Part shown: positions 8,751-17,336 of the stretch, one piece after another
Position numbering within the stretch: position 1 is the first letter of the stretch
Layout: every line of letters begins with the position of its first letter
Source: Sphingomonas oligoaromativorans
GTDB lineage: Bacteria > Pseudomonadota > Alphaproteobacteria > Sphingomonadales > Sphingomonadaceae
NCBI RefSeq assembly: GCF_011762195.1
Contig: NZ_JAASQK010000005.1
Location: 124,001 to 188,000, forward strand
Direction: 5' to 3'
DNA length: 64,000 nucleotides
Made by a program: the position numbers and the translations under genes
Notes under the pieces: generated by a model
Databases searched by the model: none
What the model was told of the DNA's origin: nothing
Seen by the model: only the letters and a program-made list of their open reading frames with translations

Positions 8751-9741
8751 GCGCCAGCGCCTCGTCGAGCCGCGCCAACGCCGCCTCTCCGCCCGGCAGG
8801 CCGATGCGGAGCCAGTCGGGCGCATAATCGAACGGCCGCGTCAGGATGCCCCGCCGCGCCAGCCGCTCGAACAGCGCGCCCGCATCCGGCGTCCGCACCA
8901 GGCGGAACAGCGGGCAAGCCCCCTCGGGCTCCAGTCCGTGCCGGCGCAGCACGGCGTCGAGCCTGTCCCGCTCGGACGGCAGCCGCTCGCTTATCCCGGC
9001 CAGCCATGCGTCGTCGCGATAGGCCGCCGTTCCGATCGTGATCGCCGCCGCCGACACCGGCCAGCTTCCCAATCTCCGCCGCATCGCCGCCAGCCATTCG
9101 GGCGCCGCCACCATGAAGCCGAGCCGCACGCCCGCCAGCCCATATATCTTGCCGAAGGAGCGCAGCACGATCGCCTCCCGCGCGCCGCCCGCCTCGATCA
9201 GCGGCAGCAGGCTCGTGCCGGGCATGGCATCGGCGAAGGCCTCGTCGACGATCAGCCGCCCGCCCGCCGCCGCGAGCCGGTCCGACAGCGCCGCGAGCGC
9301 CAGCGGCGAATGGAGGCGGCCATCCGGGTTGGAAGGGTTGGCGAGCAGGATCGTCCCGCCCCGCCCGGCTTCCGCCACAAGGTCGGCGGCATCAACAGGC
9401 GTGCTTGTCCCGAACGCCTCGGCGTGGGTGCGATAGCCCGGCGACTGGTGCCGCACCGGCTCCGGCAGGCCGAACACCCCCAGCAGGCGCAACCCGATCT
9501 CGCTCCCCGGCAGCGCGCAGACCCGCTCCGCCGCCACGCCGAAGCGACGCGCCGCCGCGGCCTCCAGCCCGGCAAGCGCCTCCTCGTCGGGCAGGCGCGT
9601 CCAGTCGATCGACCCGGCGCGATCGACCGGCCAGGGCGTGGGATTGATGCCCGTCGAAAGATCGAGCCACGGCTCCGGCGCATCGGGCCACGCCGCCCGC
9701 GCCGCCGCCAGCCGCCCCCCATGAAGTCGCCAACCGTCCAA
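8743..9741 (-). CDS. cobD: Threonine-phosphate decarboxylase (PLP aminotransferase fold)
   Basis: A 332-aa class I/II aminotransferase-like enzyme that supplies (R)-1-amino-2-propanol phosphate for the CbiB reaction. Seen in order: LDLSTGINPTPWPV, the NPSNPDGR substrate motif, the IVDEAF block, and the lysine that binds PLP in RSFGKIYGLAGVRLGF. No ATG or GTG fits the N-terminus. A TTG at 9741 with a strong ribosome site (AAAGGGAG, about 6 nt upstream on the minus strand) does, and matches family length. A very long in-frame opening upstream (to 11769) is a GC-bias artefact. This gene is called cobC in the P. denitrificans scheme. Confidence 0.93.
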   Translation of the reverse strand: MDGWRLHGGRLAAARAAWPDAPEPWLDLSTGINPTPWPVDRAGSIDWTRLPDEEALAGLEAAAARRFGVAAERVCALPGSEIGLRLLGVFGLPEPVRHQSPGYRTHAEAFGTSTPVDAADLVAEAGRGGTILLANPSNPDGRLHSPLALAALSDRLAAAGGRLIVDEAFADAMPGTSLLPLIEAGGAREAIVLRSFGKIYGLAGVRLGFMVAAPEWLAAMRRRLGSWPVSAAAITIGTAAYRDDAWLAGISERLPSERDRLDAVLRRHGLEPEGACPLFRLVRTPDAGALFERLARRGILTRPFDYAPDWLRIGLPGGEAALARLDEALAHG

Positions 9742-9762
9742 GCCCGCTCCCTTTCCGTCGCC

Positions 9763-9795
9763 CCCGGCCTGCTCTAATCGCCAAAGCAGGCCGGG
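9763..9795. repeat. 11-bp perfect inverted repeat between cobD and cobU
   Basis: CCCGGCCTGCT (9763-9773) and AGCAGGCCGGG (9785-9795) form a perfect 11-bp stem with an 11-nt loop. It sits in the 81-nt gap between the divergent starts of cobD (minus, 9741) and cobU (plus, 9823), so it is in the leader or promoter of both. No B12 box is present, so this is not a second cobalamin riboswitch. It could be an operator or an RNA hairpin; I cannot tell which. Confidence 0.6.
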
Positions 9796-9822
9796 CCGCA
9801 AGCCCGATGACGAGGATCGGGC

Positions 9823-10338
9823 ATGACGACTTCGACGCTTCTGGTGCTGGGCGGCGCGCGTTCGGGCAAGAGCCGCTTTGCACAGGCGCGCGCGGAGGCG
9901 GAAGAAGGCGCGCTGGTCTACATCGCCACGGGGCAGGCCTTCGACACCGAAATGGCCGAGCGGATCGAGCGCCACCGCGCCGATCGCGGCCCGCGCTGGC
10001 GGACGGTCGAGGCCCCCCTCACGCTGGCCGGGGCGATCGCCGCCGAGGCCCGGCCGGGGCAGGTGGTGCTCGTCGACTGCCTGACGCTGTGGGCCTCGCA
10101 TCTGATGCTGGGCGAACAGGACATCGAGGCGGAGACGAAGCATCTCGCCGAGGCGATCCGGGCCGCGCGGGGGCCGCTGATCCTCGTCTCCAACGAGGTC
10201 GGCCTCGGCATCGTGCCGGAGAATGCGCTGGCACGCCGCTTCCGCGACGTCGCGGGGCGGATCAACCAGGCGGTCGCCGAGATCGTCGCGGAGGCCGTGT
10301 TCGTCGCCGCCGGCCTGCCGCTCAGGCTCAAGGGCTGA
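9823..10338 (+). CDS. cobU: Bifunctional adenosylcobinamide kinase / guanylyltransferase
   Basis: CobU (CobP) phosphorylates adenosylcobinamide and then caps it with GMP, giving the CobS substrate. The 171-aa protein begins with the P-loop LGGARSGKSRFA, has H51 in ERIERHRADRG (the position of the guanylylated histidine), the VLVDCLTLW block and the SNEVGLGIVPENALARRFRD signature in two adjacent parts. Start ATG at 9823 has a GAGGAT site in front. It is read away from the cobD-cbiB-cobQ operon. Confidence 0.95.
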   Translation: MTTSTLLVLGGARSGKSRFAQARAEAEEGALVYIATGQAFDTEMAERIERHRADRGPRWRTVEAPLTLAGAIAAEARPGQVVLVDCLTLWASHLMLGEQDIEAETKHLAEAIRAARGPLILVSNEVGLGIVPENALARRFRDVAGRINQAVAEIVAEAVFVAAGLPLRLKG

Positions 10339-10390
10339 CGCCACACGATCGGAGCCCCCGTTCGTCGGCGCGAAGCAACGGCTCGACAGC

Positions 10391-10419
10391 CCTCGTTCCG
10401 CCGCCTCGAACGGACGAGG
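10391..10419 (+). terminator. Possible terminator hairpin after cobU
   Basis: CCTCGTTCCG and CGGACGAGG pair into a 9-bp stem with one bulged base and a 10-nt loop, about 50 nt after the cobU stop. There is no run of T, so activity as an intrinsic terminator is uncertain. Confidence 0.35.
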
Positions 10420-10521
10420 ATGCATCTTTCGCATTGCGTCCGCCCGTTCCATCCGCATTGTGGGGAATGGGAGGGGAGTTTCTCTCCCGTGCTGGAGTCT
10501 GCTTGTCCCGTGTCTGACACG

Positions 10522-12030
10522 ATGCACCGCCGGATCTTCGCCGCGACCCTCGGCATCGCCCTCCTGCCCGCGACGCCGGGCCAGGCGCAGGCTCCGGTGC
10601 CGCCGCCCACGCCGCTGCTGCCGCCCGCATTCGCGCAGCCGCCGACCGCCCAGCCGCTTCCCCCGCCACCGGCGCCGCACGTCGTGCCCCAGCTCACCGA
10701 CGCGCAGAAGGGCCAGCTCCGCGCGATGCTGGACGATGCCAGGGCGAACGGCATCGCCCGGCAGACGGCCGACGCCGACACCGCGACAGCCGGCACCGAC
10801 GACGACAACGCGCTGGTTCAGGCGGCGATGGACTATGCCAAGGCGCTGCACAGCGGCCGGCTCGATCCGTCCGACTTCCTGAGGGACTGGGGGCTGCGGC
10901 CCGCCGCCTATGATCCGTGGCCGGGCTTCACCGCCGCCGTGCAGCAGGACAAGCTCGCCCAATGGATCGCCGCGCTGCCGCCGCCTTATACGGGCTATGA
11001 GACGCTGAAGGCCGGTCTCGCCGCCTATCGCAAGATCGATGCGGCCGGAGGCTGGGGCACGCTGGCGTCCGGCCCGGTGCTGACGCTGGGCGCGACCGGC
11101 GATCGGGTGGAGGCGCTGCGCAAACGCCTCGCCGTCGAGGACAAGGAGGTCTCGACGCAAGGCCCCGCCCGCTACGACACGGCGATGGTGGAGGCCGTCC
11201 GCCGGGCGCAGCGGCGCTATGGGCTGGAGCCGACCGGCACGCTCAACGCGGGGACGACGGCGGCGCTCAACGTGTCCGCGCATGAGCGCGTCCGCCAGAT
11301 CGTCGCCAATATGGAGCGCTGGCGCTGGCTGCCGCAGGAGCTGCCGACGCACCGCATCCAGGTGAACATCGCCGCCGCCGTGCTCACCGTGTTCGAGGCG
11401 GACAGTCCGGTGCTGTCGATGCGCGCCGTCACCGGGCGGCCGGGCGACGAGACGCCGATGCTCCAGTCCGAAGTGCATAGCGTGGTGCTCAATCCGCCGT
11501 GGAACGTCCCCACCTCGATCGCCACGAAGGAGCTGTGGCCCAAGGAACGGGCGCATCCGGGCTATTTCAGGAAGCACGACTTCCGCGTGATCTCGACGCC
11601 CGACGGCGGCAAGCGCCTCCAGCAGCGCGCCGGCAAGCAGAGCGCGCTCGGCCGGATCAAGTTCGATTTCGACAATCCCTATGGCGTCTATCTGCACGAC
11701 ACGCCGACGCAGGGGACGTTCGACCGCTACAGCCGCCTCGCCAGCCATGGCTGCGTCCGGCTGGCGCATCCGCTGGCGCTGGCCAAGCTGGTGCTCAAGG
11801 ATTCGACCGACTGGACGCCGGAGGCGATCGACGCGACGCTGGCCAAGGGCGACACGGTGCGCGCCCGCCTCCCCGAGCGGATCGCCGTCTATCTGCTCTA
11901 CTGGACGGCCTTCGGCAGCGCGGACGGCAAGATGAGCTTCCGCGACGATCCCTATGGCTGGGATTCGATCCTGGCCAGCCGGATCGAGGCGCGTGCCGAT
12001 CGCGCGCCGGTGCTGGCCTCCGGCCGATGA
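10522..12030 (+). CDS. Periplasmic L,D-transpeptidase with peptidoglycan-binding domain (YcbB-like)
   Basis: A 502-aa exported cell-wall enzyme that forms 3-3 peptide cross-links or attaches proteins to peptidoglycan. A signal peptide (about 1-22, cut after GQA) is followed by a proline-rich linker, a YcbB-like scaffold, a PG_binding_1 domain (VEALRKRLAVE to TGTLNAGTTAALN) and a YkuD catalytic domain with H and C in SHGCVRL (C411). The start is the ATG at 10522; an in-frame GTG at 10510 is possible, and the longer opening from 10420 would spoil the signal peptide. A lipoprotein gene follows 11 nt later. Beta-lactam tolerance is known for this family. Confidence 0.9.
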   Translation: MHRRIFAATLGIALLPATPGQAQAPVPPPTPLLPPAFAQPPTAQPLPPPPAPHVVPQLTDAQKGQLRAMLDDARANGIARQTADADTATAGTDDDNALVQAAMDYAKALHSGRLDPSDFLRDWGLRPAAYDPWPGFTAAVQQDKLAQWIAALPPPYTGYETLKAGLAAYRKIDAAGGWGTLASGPVLTLGATGDRVEALRKRLAVEDKEVSTQGPARYDTAMVEAVRRAQRRYGLEPTGTLNAGTTAALNVSAHERVRQIVANMERWRWLPQELPTHRIQVNIAAAVLTVFEADSPVLSMRAVTGRPGDETPMLQSEVHSVVLNPPWNVPTSIATKELWPKERAHPGYFRKHDFRVISTPDGGKRLQQRAGKQSALGRIKFDFDNPYGVYLHDTPTQGTFDRYSRLASHGCVRLAHPLALAKLVLKDSTDWTPEAIDATLAKGDTVRARLPERIAVYLLYWTAFGSADGKMSFRDDPYGWDSILASRIEARADRAPVLASGR

Positions 12031-12041
12031 AGGGAATGGAC

Positions 12042-12392
12042 ATGAGCAAGATCACCCCCCGCGCCGCCCTTCCCCTGCCGTTGGTGGCGCTGGCCGCCGT
12101 GACGCTGCTGCTGCCCGGTTGCCGCAAGGCCCCGGAACAGCCGCCGCAGAACATGACCATGGAACTGCCCGAAACGCCGGCGCAGCCCCCCGCGCCGCCG
12201 ACTCCCGCGCCGGAACCGGCTTCCCGGCCGAAAGTGGAGAACAAGGTCGTCCTCCCCGCCGCCACCGATATCTCGGAGGATGAGCAGATGCGCGAGGATG
12301 CGGAAGCCACGGGCATGACGTCCCGCGTGTCGAGCCGCAGCGACAATGCCTCCGGCTCGCCCGACAACGAAGGCAATCCCGCCCAGCACTGA
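12042..12392 (+). CDS. Small proline-rich lipoprotein, function unknown
   Basis: A 116-aa predicted lipoprotein. Its signal peptide ends in a lipobox-like LLLPGC (cysteine near residue 27). The mature part is rich in proline, alanine and glutamate (QPPAPPTPAPEPA), then a short acidic stretch and a polar tail, with no recognisable enzyme domain. The ATG at 12042 has AAGGGA 6 nt upstream; an ATG at 12027 overlaps the transpeptidase stop and is the alternative. Tight coupling to the L,D-transpeptidase suggests an envelope role, but that is inference. Confidence 0.7.
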   Translation: MSKITPRAALPLPLVALAAVTLLLPGCRKAPEQPPQNMTMELPETPAQPPAPPTPAPEPASRPKVENKVVLPAATDISEDEQMREDAEATGMTSRVSSRSDNASGSPDNEGNPAQH

Positions 12393-12403
12393 TCGCGCGC
12401 GAG

Positions 12404-12424
12404 GCCGGGGCTCCCCTCCCCGGC
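12404..12424. terminator. Hairpin between the convergent lipoprotein and wspR genes
   Basis: GCCGGGG (12404-12410) and CCCCGGC (12418-12424) give a 7-bp GC stem with a 7-nt loop in the 39-nt gap between two converging genes. It has no T-run on either side but is well placed for a two-way terminator. Confidence 0.5.
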
Positions 12425-12431
12425 TCATGCC

Positions 12432-13451
12432 TCACACGCTGACGACGGCCCGGTTCCTGCCCGCGCGCTTGGCCTGATAGAGCGCCTTGTCGGCCGCCTC
12501 GATCAGGCTCGAATAATTCTCCTGATCGGGGATGGCGCTGGCGCCGCCGACACTGATCGTCACGCACGGGCCGACGGTCGACGCCGCATGGGGGATGCCG
12601 AGCCCCTCGATGATGGCGGGAAAGCCCTTCGCCAGATGCTCCAGCTCGGCGGCACCGGTCAGCGGCAGCGCGATCACGAACTCCTCGCCGCCGAAGCGCG
12701 CCGCCACGTCGGTGGCGCGCTTGCAGTTCCGGCGCAGCGCGTCGGCGACCGAACGGAGCACTTCGTCCCCCGCCAGATGGCCGTAATGATCGTTATACTG
12801 CTTGAAATGATCGATATCGATCATCAGCAGCGAGATCGGATATTGCCCGCGCAGCGCGGTGCGCCACTGCATCTCCATATAGTCGTTGAAATAGCGCCGG
12901 CTGCTGAGGCCCGTCAGCCCGTCGACATTGGTGAGCCGCTGGAGCTGGAGGTTGGTCTCCAGCAATTCCCGCTGGCTCTTGCGGAGCGCGCGATAGGCCT
13001 CGTCGCGCTGGATCTGCATCTGATAGGCATGCGAGTGATAGCGGATGCGTGCGACCAGCTCGATCGCGTCGGGCAGCTTCACCAGATAGTCGTTGGCGCC
13101 GATGCGGAAGGCGTCGCGCTTCACGGTCGCCTCCTCCTTGGTGGAGAGCACGATCACCGGGATGTTCGCCGTCACCGGATCGGCGCGATAGTCGCGCACG
13201 AGGTCGAGCCCGTTGACCGACGGCATCACCAGATCCTGAAGGATCACCGTCGGGCGCACCTTCTTCGCCACCGACAAGGCATCGAGCGGATCGGAGCAAT
13301 AGTGGAATTCGATGCCGGGCTGATCGATCAGGGCGCGCCGGATCGCCTCGCCCACCACGATCTGATCGTCGACGAGCAGCACCATGATGGCCTGCTCCTT
13401 TGACAGCGAGCCGAGCACCGACCGCGCCTCGGCGTCGGTCAACACGTCCAT
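12432..13451 (-). CDS. wspR: Response regulator diguanylate cyclase WspR
   Basis: Output of the Wsp pathway: phosphorylation by WspE should switch on c-di-GMP synthesis. The 339-aa protein has an N-terminal receiver domain (MVLLVDD, phospho-acceptor D73 in ILQDLVMP, lysine in YLVKLPDAIELVARIRYHS), a helical linker rich in QRDEAYRALRKSQ, and a GGDEF domain with an intact GGEEF active site (254-258) and a product-inhibition site RATD at 245-248, five residues before it. The receiver and linker closely follow Pseudomonas WspR. ATG at 13451 has a strong AAGGAGG site; it overlaps wspF by 13 nt. The longer opening to 14354 is a shadow of wspF. Confidence 0.95.
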   Translation of the reverse strand: MDVLTDAEARSVLGSLSKEQAIMVLLVDDQIVVGEAIRRALIDQPGIEFHYCSDPLDALSVAKKVRPTVILQDLVMPSVNGLDLVRDYRADPVTANIPVIVLSTKEEATVKRDAFRIGANDYLVKLPDAIELVARIRYHSHAYQMQIQRDEAYRALRKSQRELLETNLQLQRLTNVDGLTGLSSRRYFNDYMEMQWRTALRGQYPISLLMIDIDHFKQYNDHYGHLAGDEVLRSVADALRRNCKRATDVAARFGGEEFVIALPLTGAAELEHLAKGFPAIIEGLGIPHAASTVGPCVTISVGGASAIPDQENYSSLIEAADKALYQAKRAGRNRAVVSV

Positions 13452-14476
13452 CGGCTTCCTCCTTTTCGATGGCCCTGGGTGAACAGGCCGGCCAGCGCCG
13501 GCGCGATCCCGTCCAGCGGCAGAATCTCGACGGCGGCGGACAGCGCCGCGGCCGCCTTGGGCATTCCGTAGACCGCGCTCGTCGCGCGGTCCTGCGCGAT
13601 AGTATGATGCCCGGCGTCGCGCAAAGCCTTCAGGCCGCGCGCACCGTCGGACCCCATGCCGGTCAGCAGCACGCCCACGATCTCGCCGGACCAATGGGCG
13701 CACAGGCTGTCGAAGAAGACATCGATCGAAGGGCGGTAGATGGCCTCCGCGGGCCGCTGCGTGTAACCGAGCCGCCCTCCGGCCTTCGCCACCATATGGT
13801 CGCTCGTGCCCGCCAGCAGCGCCGTGCCGGCCTGCGGCACCGCCCCCTCGGCCGCGATGCGGACGGGAACGGCGCTGTGCATGGCGAGCCAGCCCGCCAT
13901 GCCGGCGGCGAAACGCTCGTCGATATGCTGGACGATGGCGATGGCGGCCGGAAAATCCCGGGGCAGCGTCTCGAGGATCATCGCCAGCGCCGCCGGCCCG
14001 CCCGCCGAGGCGCCGATCGCAATCAGCGGCGCGCCCGAGCGGCGGCGCGGCGCGGTCTGGCGGCCTTCCGCCGGCCGAACCCCGCCCGTAAGCCCGTTGA
14101 GCGCGCGGATCTTCGCCAGCAGCGGCCGCGCCGCCCATTGCGGATCGGCCGAGCCGAGCGCCGGCGTGTCGATCGCATCGAGCGCGCCATGCCCCATCGC
14201 GGCGAACACGCGCGCGGCCTGATCCTCCACGCTGGAGGTGACGATCAGGATCGGGCACGGCGTTTCCGCCATGATCCGGCGCGTGGCCTCCACGCCGTCC
14301 ATCTCCGGCATGATGAGATCCATCAGCACCAGATCGGGCAGGTCGGCGGCGCACATCCGCACGGCCTCCGCGCCGTTGACGGCCGTCCAGACGACCTGAT
14401 GCTCCGGCGCCGTCGCCACGATGCGGCGGAGCGCCTCGGTCGCCGTCACCATATCGTTGACGATCCCGATCCTCAT
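13439..14476 (-). CDS. wspF: Chemoreceptor glutamate methylesterase WspF (CheB)
   Basis: CheB-type enzyme of 345 aa that removes methyl groups from the receptor and so resets the pathway; in pseudomonads its loss locks Wsp on. It has an N-terminal receiver (IGIVNDM, phospho-acceptor D53 in LVLMDLIMPEMDG) and a C-terminal methylesterase domain with S157 in GASAGGP, H184 in VQHID and D276 in GMGSDGARG as the catalytic triad. Overlaps wspE by 4 nt at its start and wspR by 13 nt at its end. Confidence 0.95.
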   Translation of the reverse strand: MRIGIVNDMVTATEALRRIVATAPEHQVVWTAVNGAEAVRMCAADLPDLVLMDLIMPEMDGVEATRRIMAETPCPILIVTSSVEDQAARVFAAMGHGALDAIDTPALGSADPQWAARPLLAKIRALNGLTGGVRPAEGRQTAPRRRSGAPLIAIGASAGGPAALAMILETLPRDFPAAIAIVQHIDERFAAGMAGWLAMHSAVPVRIAAEGAVPQAGTALLAGTSDHMVAKAGGRLGYTQRPAEAIYRPSIDVFFDSLCAHWSGEIVGVLLTGMGSDGARGLKALRDAGHHTIAQDRATSAVYGMPKAAAALSAAVEILPLDGIAPALAGLFTQGHRKGGSRWTC

Positions 14477-16674
14477 GCCGCCGCCCCGCCGATGAGATCG
14501 TTCACCGCCTGGATCAGCCCGTCGCTGTGGAAGCTGCCCTTGGTGAGATAATAATCGGCCCCGGCGTCGAGCCCGCGCCGCCGATCCTCCTCGCGGTCCT
14601 TGTAGGAGAGGATCATCACCGGCAGCGAACCGAGCCCGGCGTGCTGGCGGATCAGGCCGACAAGCCCGATTCCGTCCATGCGCGGCATGTCGATATCGGT
14701 GATGACCAGATCGAAACCGCCGGTGCGCACGACGTTCCAGCCGTCCATGCCGTCGACCGCGACCTCCACCTCATAGCCCTGCTGCTCCAGCACCTTGCGC
14801 TGAAGCTCGCGCACCGTGAAGCTGTCGTCGACGATCAGGATGCGGCGCCGATGCCCGACGGCCGAGGGGCCGGCGTCGCGCTCGACGCCCTTCAGCCGGT
14901 CGGCCGCCGCCAGCTTCTCCATCGAGCGGACCATGTCCTCGACATCGACGATCAGCAGCGGCGAGCCGTCCTCCATCAGCGCGCCGGCGGCGATGTCCTT
15001 CACCTTGCCGAGGCGCGGATCGAGCGGCTGCACCACCAGCTCGCGCCCGCCGAGGAAGCGATCGACCACGAGGCCGTAGATCGACTGGCCCGAGCCCAGC
15101 ATCACGACCGAAAGCTCCTCCGTTGCCGTCGCGGATGGTCCGCAATCCAGCACCTGATGCGCCGAGACGAGGCCGATCTGCCTGTCGTCGAGGCTGAAAT
15201 ACTCCCGCCCGCCGAGCGTCGAGATGTCCGAGCGCGCCACCTTGAGCGTCCGCAGGATGCGCGCGAAGGGGAAGGCATAAGGCTCGCCGCCGATCTCGAC
15301 GAGCAGCGCGCGCGTCACCGAGAGGGTGAGCGGCAACTGCAACTGGAAGCGCGTTCCCCCGCCGATCTCGGACGAGACGCGCACCCGCCCGCCGACCTGC
15401 CGGATCATGTCCTGCACCGCGTCCAGCCCGACGCCGCGCCCCGAAATCTCGCTGACGCTCTCCTTCATCGAGAAGCCGGGCAGGAAGAGGAATTCGAACA
15501 GCTCCGCCTCGCCCAGCTTCGCCGCCACATCGGCCGGCGCGAGGCCACGCGCCAGCACCGCCTGCCGGATTCGCTCGGGATCGACACCGCGCCCATCGTC
15601 GGACAGCACCACCTGAAGCGTGCCCGCGCTGTGATAGGCCTCCAGCCGGATGCGCCCTTCCTCGGGCTTGCCGAGCAGGCGCCGCTCCTCGGGCGCCTCG
15701 ATGCCATGATCCACCGCGTTGCGCAGCAGATGGCCGAGCGGCGCGTCCAGCCGTTCGAGGATGTCGCGATCGACCTGCGTCGCCTCGCCCGCGATCTCCA
15801 GCCGGACGTCCTTGCCGAGGCTGTGCGCCACGTCGCGAACCATGCGCGGCAGCGCCTGCACGCCATCGGCGAAGGGCCGCATCCGAACCTTGAGCGCCTG
15901 ATCGTAGAGCCGGTGCGCCAGCGCGCCCGACTGCTGGTCCCAACCCTCCACCTCCGCGATCCGGTCGGCGAGCGCGTGGCGGCAGGCGCCCATGCGGTTC
16001 TGCGCGTTGGTGAGCGCCATCGCGACGGCATCGGTCATCGCCTCGCGAGGCAAGGCGTCGCGCAGCGCTTCGAGGGCCTTGGCGGCTTCGTGCTGGAGCC
16101 GCTTCACCTGATGAAGCGCCTGCCCGAACGGCTTGAGGCGACGGGATTCGACCAGCGCCTCGCCGGAGAGATCGAGCAACTGGTTGAGGCTGTCGACGCT
16201 CACGCGCAGCGCGCGATCGGCCGCCTCGGCCATACGGACCGGCGCGGGCGGCGGCTCGGGCGCGCGGACCGGCTGCGCGACGGGCGCCCGTTCGAGACCG
16301 CCTTCCAGCTCCGTCACGAACGCCTCGGCGCGGACCTGCCAGATGCCGCCCGCATCCTCCTCCAGCGCGATCGCCTTGAGCAGGTCGACGCCCTGCAACA
16401 GCTTGTCGATGTGCGCGCGGTCGAGGATCAGCCGCCCGGCCTGCGCGGCGACGAACAGCTCCTCCATCGCATGGGCCAGCGTGACGGCGGCCGCCATGTC
16501 GACGATCCGGGCCGCGCCCTTCAGCGAGTGGGCGGCCCGCATACAGGCTTCGAGCTGATCCGCCTGCGCCGGATTCTGCTCCAGCGCGAGCAGCCCGGCG
16601 ACAAGCACCTGCGCCTGATTGTCCAGCTCCACGCCGAACAGGTCTCGCATCGAGAACTGGCTGAGGTCCGTCAT
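14473..16674 (-). CDS. wspE: Hybrid CheA histidine kinase with C-terminal receiver, WspE
   Basis: Cytoplasmic kinase of 733 aa that phosphorylates WspR and WspF. Domain order: HPt with the phosphorylated histidine H49 in AAHSLKGAARI; a dimerisation and ATPase core with NAVDHGIE, DDGRGVD and GRGVGLDAV; a CheW-like domain near 450-580; and a receiver domain (ILIVDDSFTV, phospho-acceptor D660 in VITDIDMPRMDG, lysine in YYLTKG). The attached receiver is typical of WspE. Both ends overlap its neighbours by 4 nt. Confidence 0.95.
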   Translation of the reverse strand: MTDLSQFSMRDLFGVELDNQAQVLVAGLLALEQNPAQADQLEACMRAAHSLKGAARIVDMAAAVTLAHAMEELFVAAQAGRLILDRAHIDKLLQGVDLLKAIALEEDAGGIWQVRAEAFVTELEGGLERAPVAQPVRAPEPPPAPVRMAEAADRALRVSVDSLNQLLDLSGEALVESRRLKPFGQALHQVKRLQHEAAKALEALRDALPREAMTDAVAMALTNAQNRMGACRHALADRIAEVEGWDQQSGALAHRLYDQALKVRMRPFADGVQALPRMVRDVAHSLGKDVRLEIAGEATQVDRDILERLDAPLGHLLRNAVDHGIEAPEERRLLGKPEEGRIRLEAYHSAGTLQVVLSDDGRGVDPERIRQAVLARGLAPADVAAKLGEAELFEFLFLPGFSMKESVSEISGRGVGLDAVQDMIRQVGGRVRVSSEIGGGTRFQLQLPLTLSVTRALLVEIGGEPYAFPFARILRTLKVARSDISTLGGREYFSLDDRQIGLVSAHQVLDCGPSATATEELSVVMLGSGQSIYGLVVDRFLGGRELVVQPLDPRLGKVKDIAAGALMEDGSPLLIVDVEDMVRSMEKLAAADRLKGVERDAGPSAVGHRRRILIVDDSFTVRELQRKVLEQQGYEVEVAVDGMDGWNVVRTGGFDLVITDIDMPRMDGIGLVGLIRQHAGLGSLPVMILSYKDREEDRRRGLDAGADYYLTKGSFHSDGLIQAVNDLIGGAAA

Positions 16675-17336
16675 GCGAGGCTCTGCTCCACCGCCTCGGC
16701 CAGCCGATCGCCATCAATCAGCGCCGCCGTCCCCTGCGCGACCCTGAGCAGGCCCGTCACATAGGCGGCCTGCGCCTTGCGGACCGTGGCAGGCGTGGGC
16801 AGCACCTCGCCCTCGTGGAAGCGGCAATGATGCTGCACCTCGTCGACCGGCACGACGACCCGCCCGCCAGCACAGCGGATCACGATCATCCGGCGCCGCT
16901 CGTCGCTCATGCTCTCGTCGGCGATCCCCAGCACATGCGCCAGCGACACGCAGAGGAGGAGCTGCCCGCGCACGTTCACCATGCCGAGCAAAGCGGGGCT
17001 CCGCCGGTGCGGCAGCGAGTGGATGCGGCGATGCCCGGTCACCTGATCGAGCAGCAGGATCGGCAGCGCGAACCATTCCTGGCCGATCCGCGCCAGGATG
17101 GCGGAGCGCATCTCGCGCTGCCCGGCCGGAGCCTCGGCGGCGAAGTCGCGCTTCCAGTCGCCGCCCGCCGGCCCGCGCTGGTCGCGGTCGAGCAGGGTCG
17201 CGGCGGTGGCGGCATAGGCCGGGCAGTTGCGGCAATGGGCGTGGCGGGCGAGTTCGGGGCAGCTCTTGTCCCCGCGCACGCCGATGCTGTTCCAGCAATC
17301 ATGGACCTCGCGTCCGGCAAGGAGCGCCTGGTCCAT
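16671..17336 (-). CDS. wspD: CheW-type coupling protein WspD with N-terminal cysteine cluster
   Basis: The second CheW-like adaptor of the operon, 221 aa. Residues about 75-215 are a CheW domain that should link the receptor to WspE. The first 50 residues hold a conserved WspD-type segment with C14, C26, C35 and C38 (DCWNSIGVRGDKSCPEL, then HCRNCPAY), which looks like a metal or redox site; its role is not known to me. ATG at 17336 directly follows the wspC stop; the gene ends with a 4-nt overlap into wspE. Confidence 0.92.
   Translation of the reverse strand: MDQALLAGREVHDCWNSIGVRGDKSCPELARHAHCRNCPAYAATAATLLDRDQRGPAGGDWKRDFAAEAPAGQREMRSAILARIGQEWFALPILLLDQVTGHRRIHSLPHRRSPALLGMVNVRGQLLLCVSLAHVLGIADESMSDERRRMIVIRCAGGRVVVPVDEVQHHCRFHEGEVLPTPATVRKAQAAYVTGLLRVAQGTAALIDGDRLAEAVEQSLA

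Noticed and set aside
9742-9822. A second cobalamin riboswitch before cobU or cobD.
   Set aside because: No B12 box or core motif; only a simple 11-bp hairpin is present.
8743-11769. A minus-strand opening of about 1000 codons that includes cobD at its end.
   Set aside because: Only the last 332 codons match a protein family. The rest is antisense to cobU and the L,D-transpeptidase and is due to GC bias in the third codon position.
12432-14354. Possible CheB-WspR fusion from a longer in-frame opening.
   Set aside because: The extra N-terminal part is an out-of-frame reading of wspF; wspR has its own strong ribosome site at 13451.
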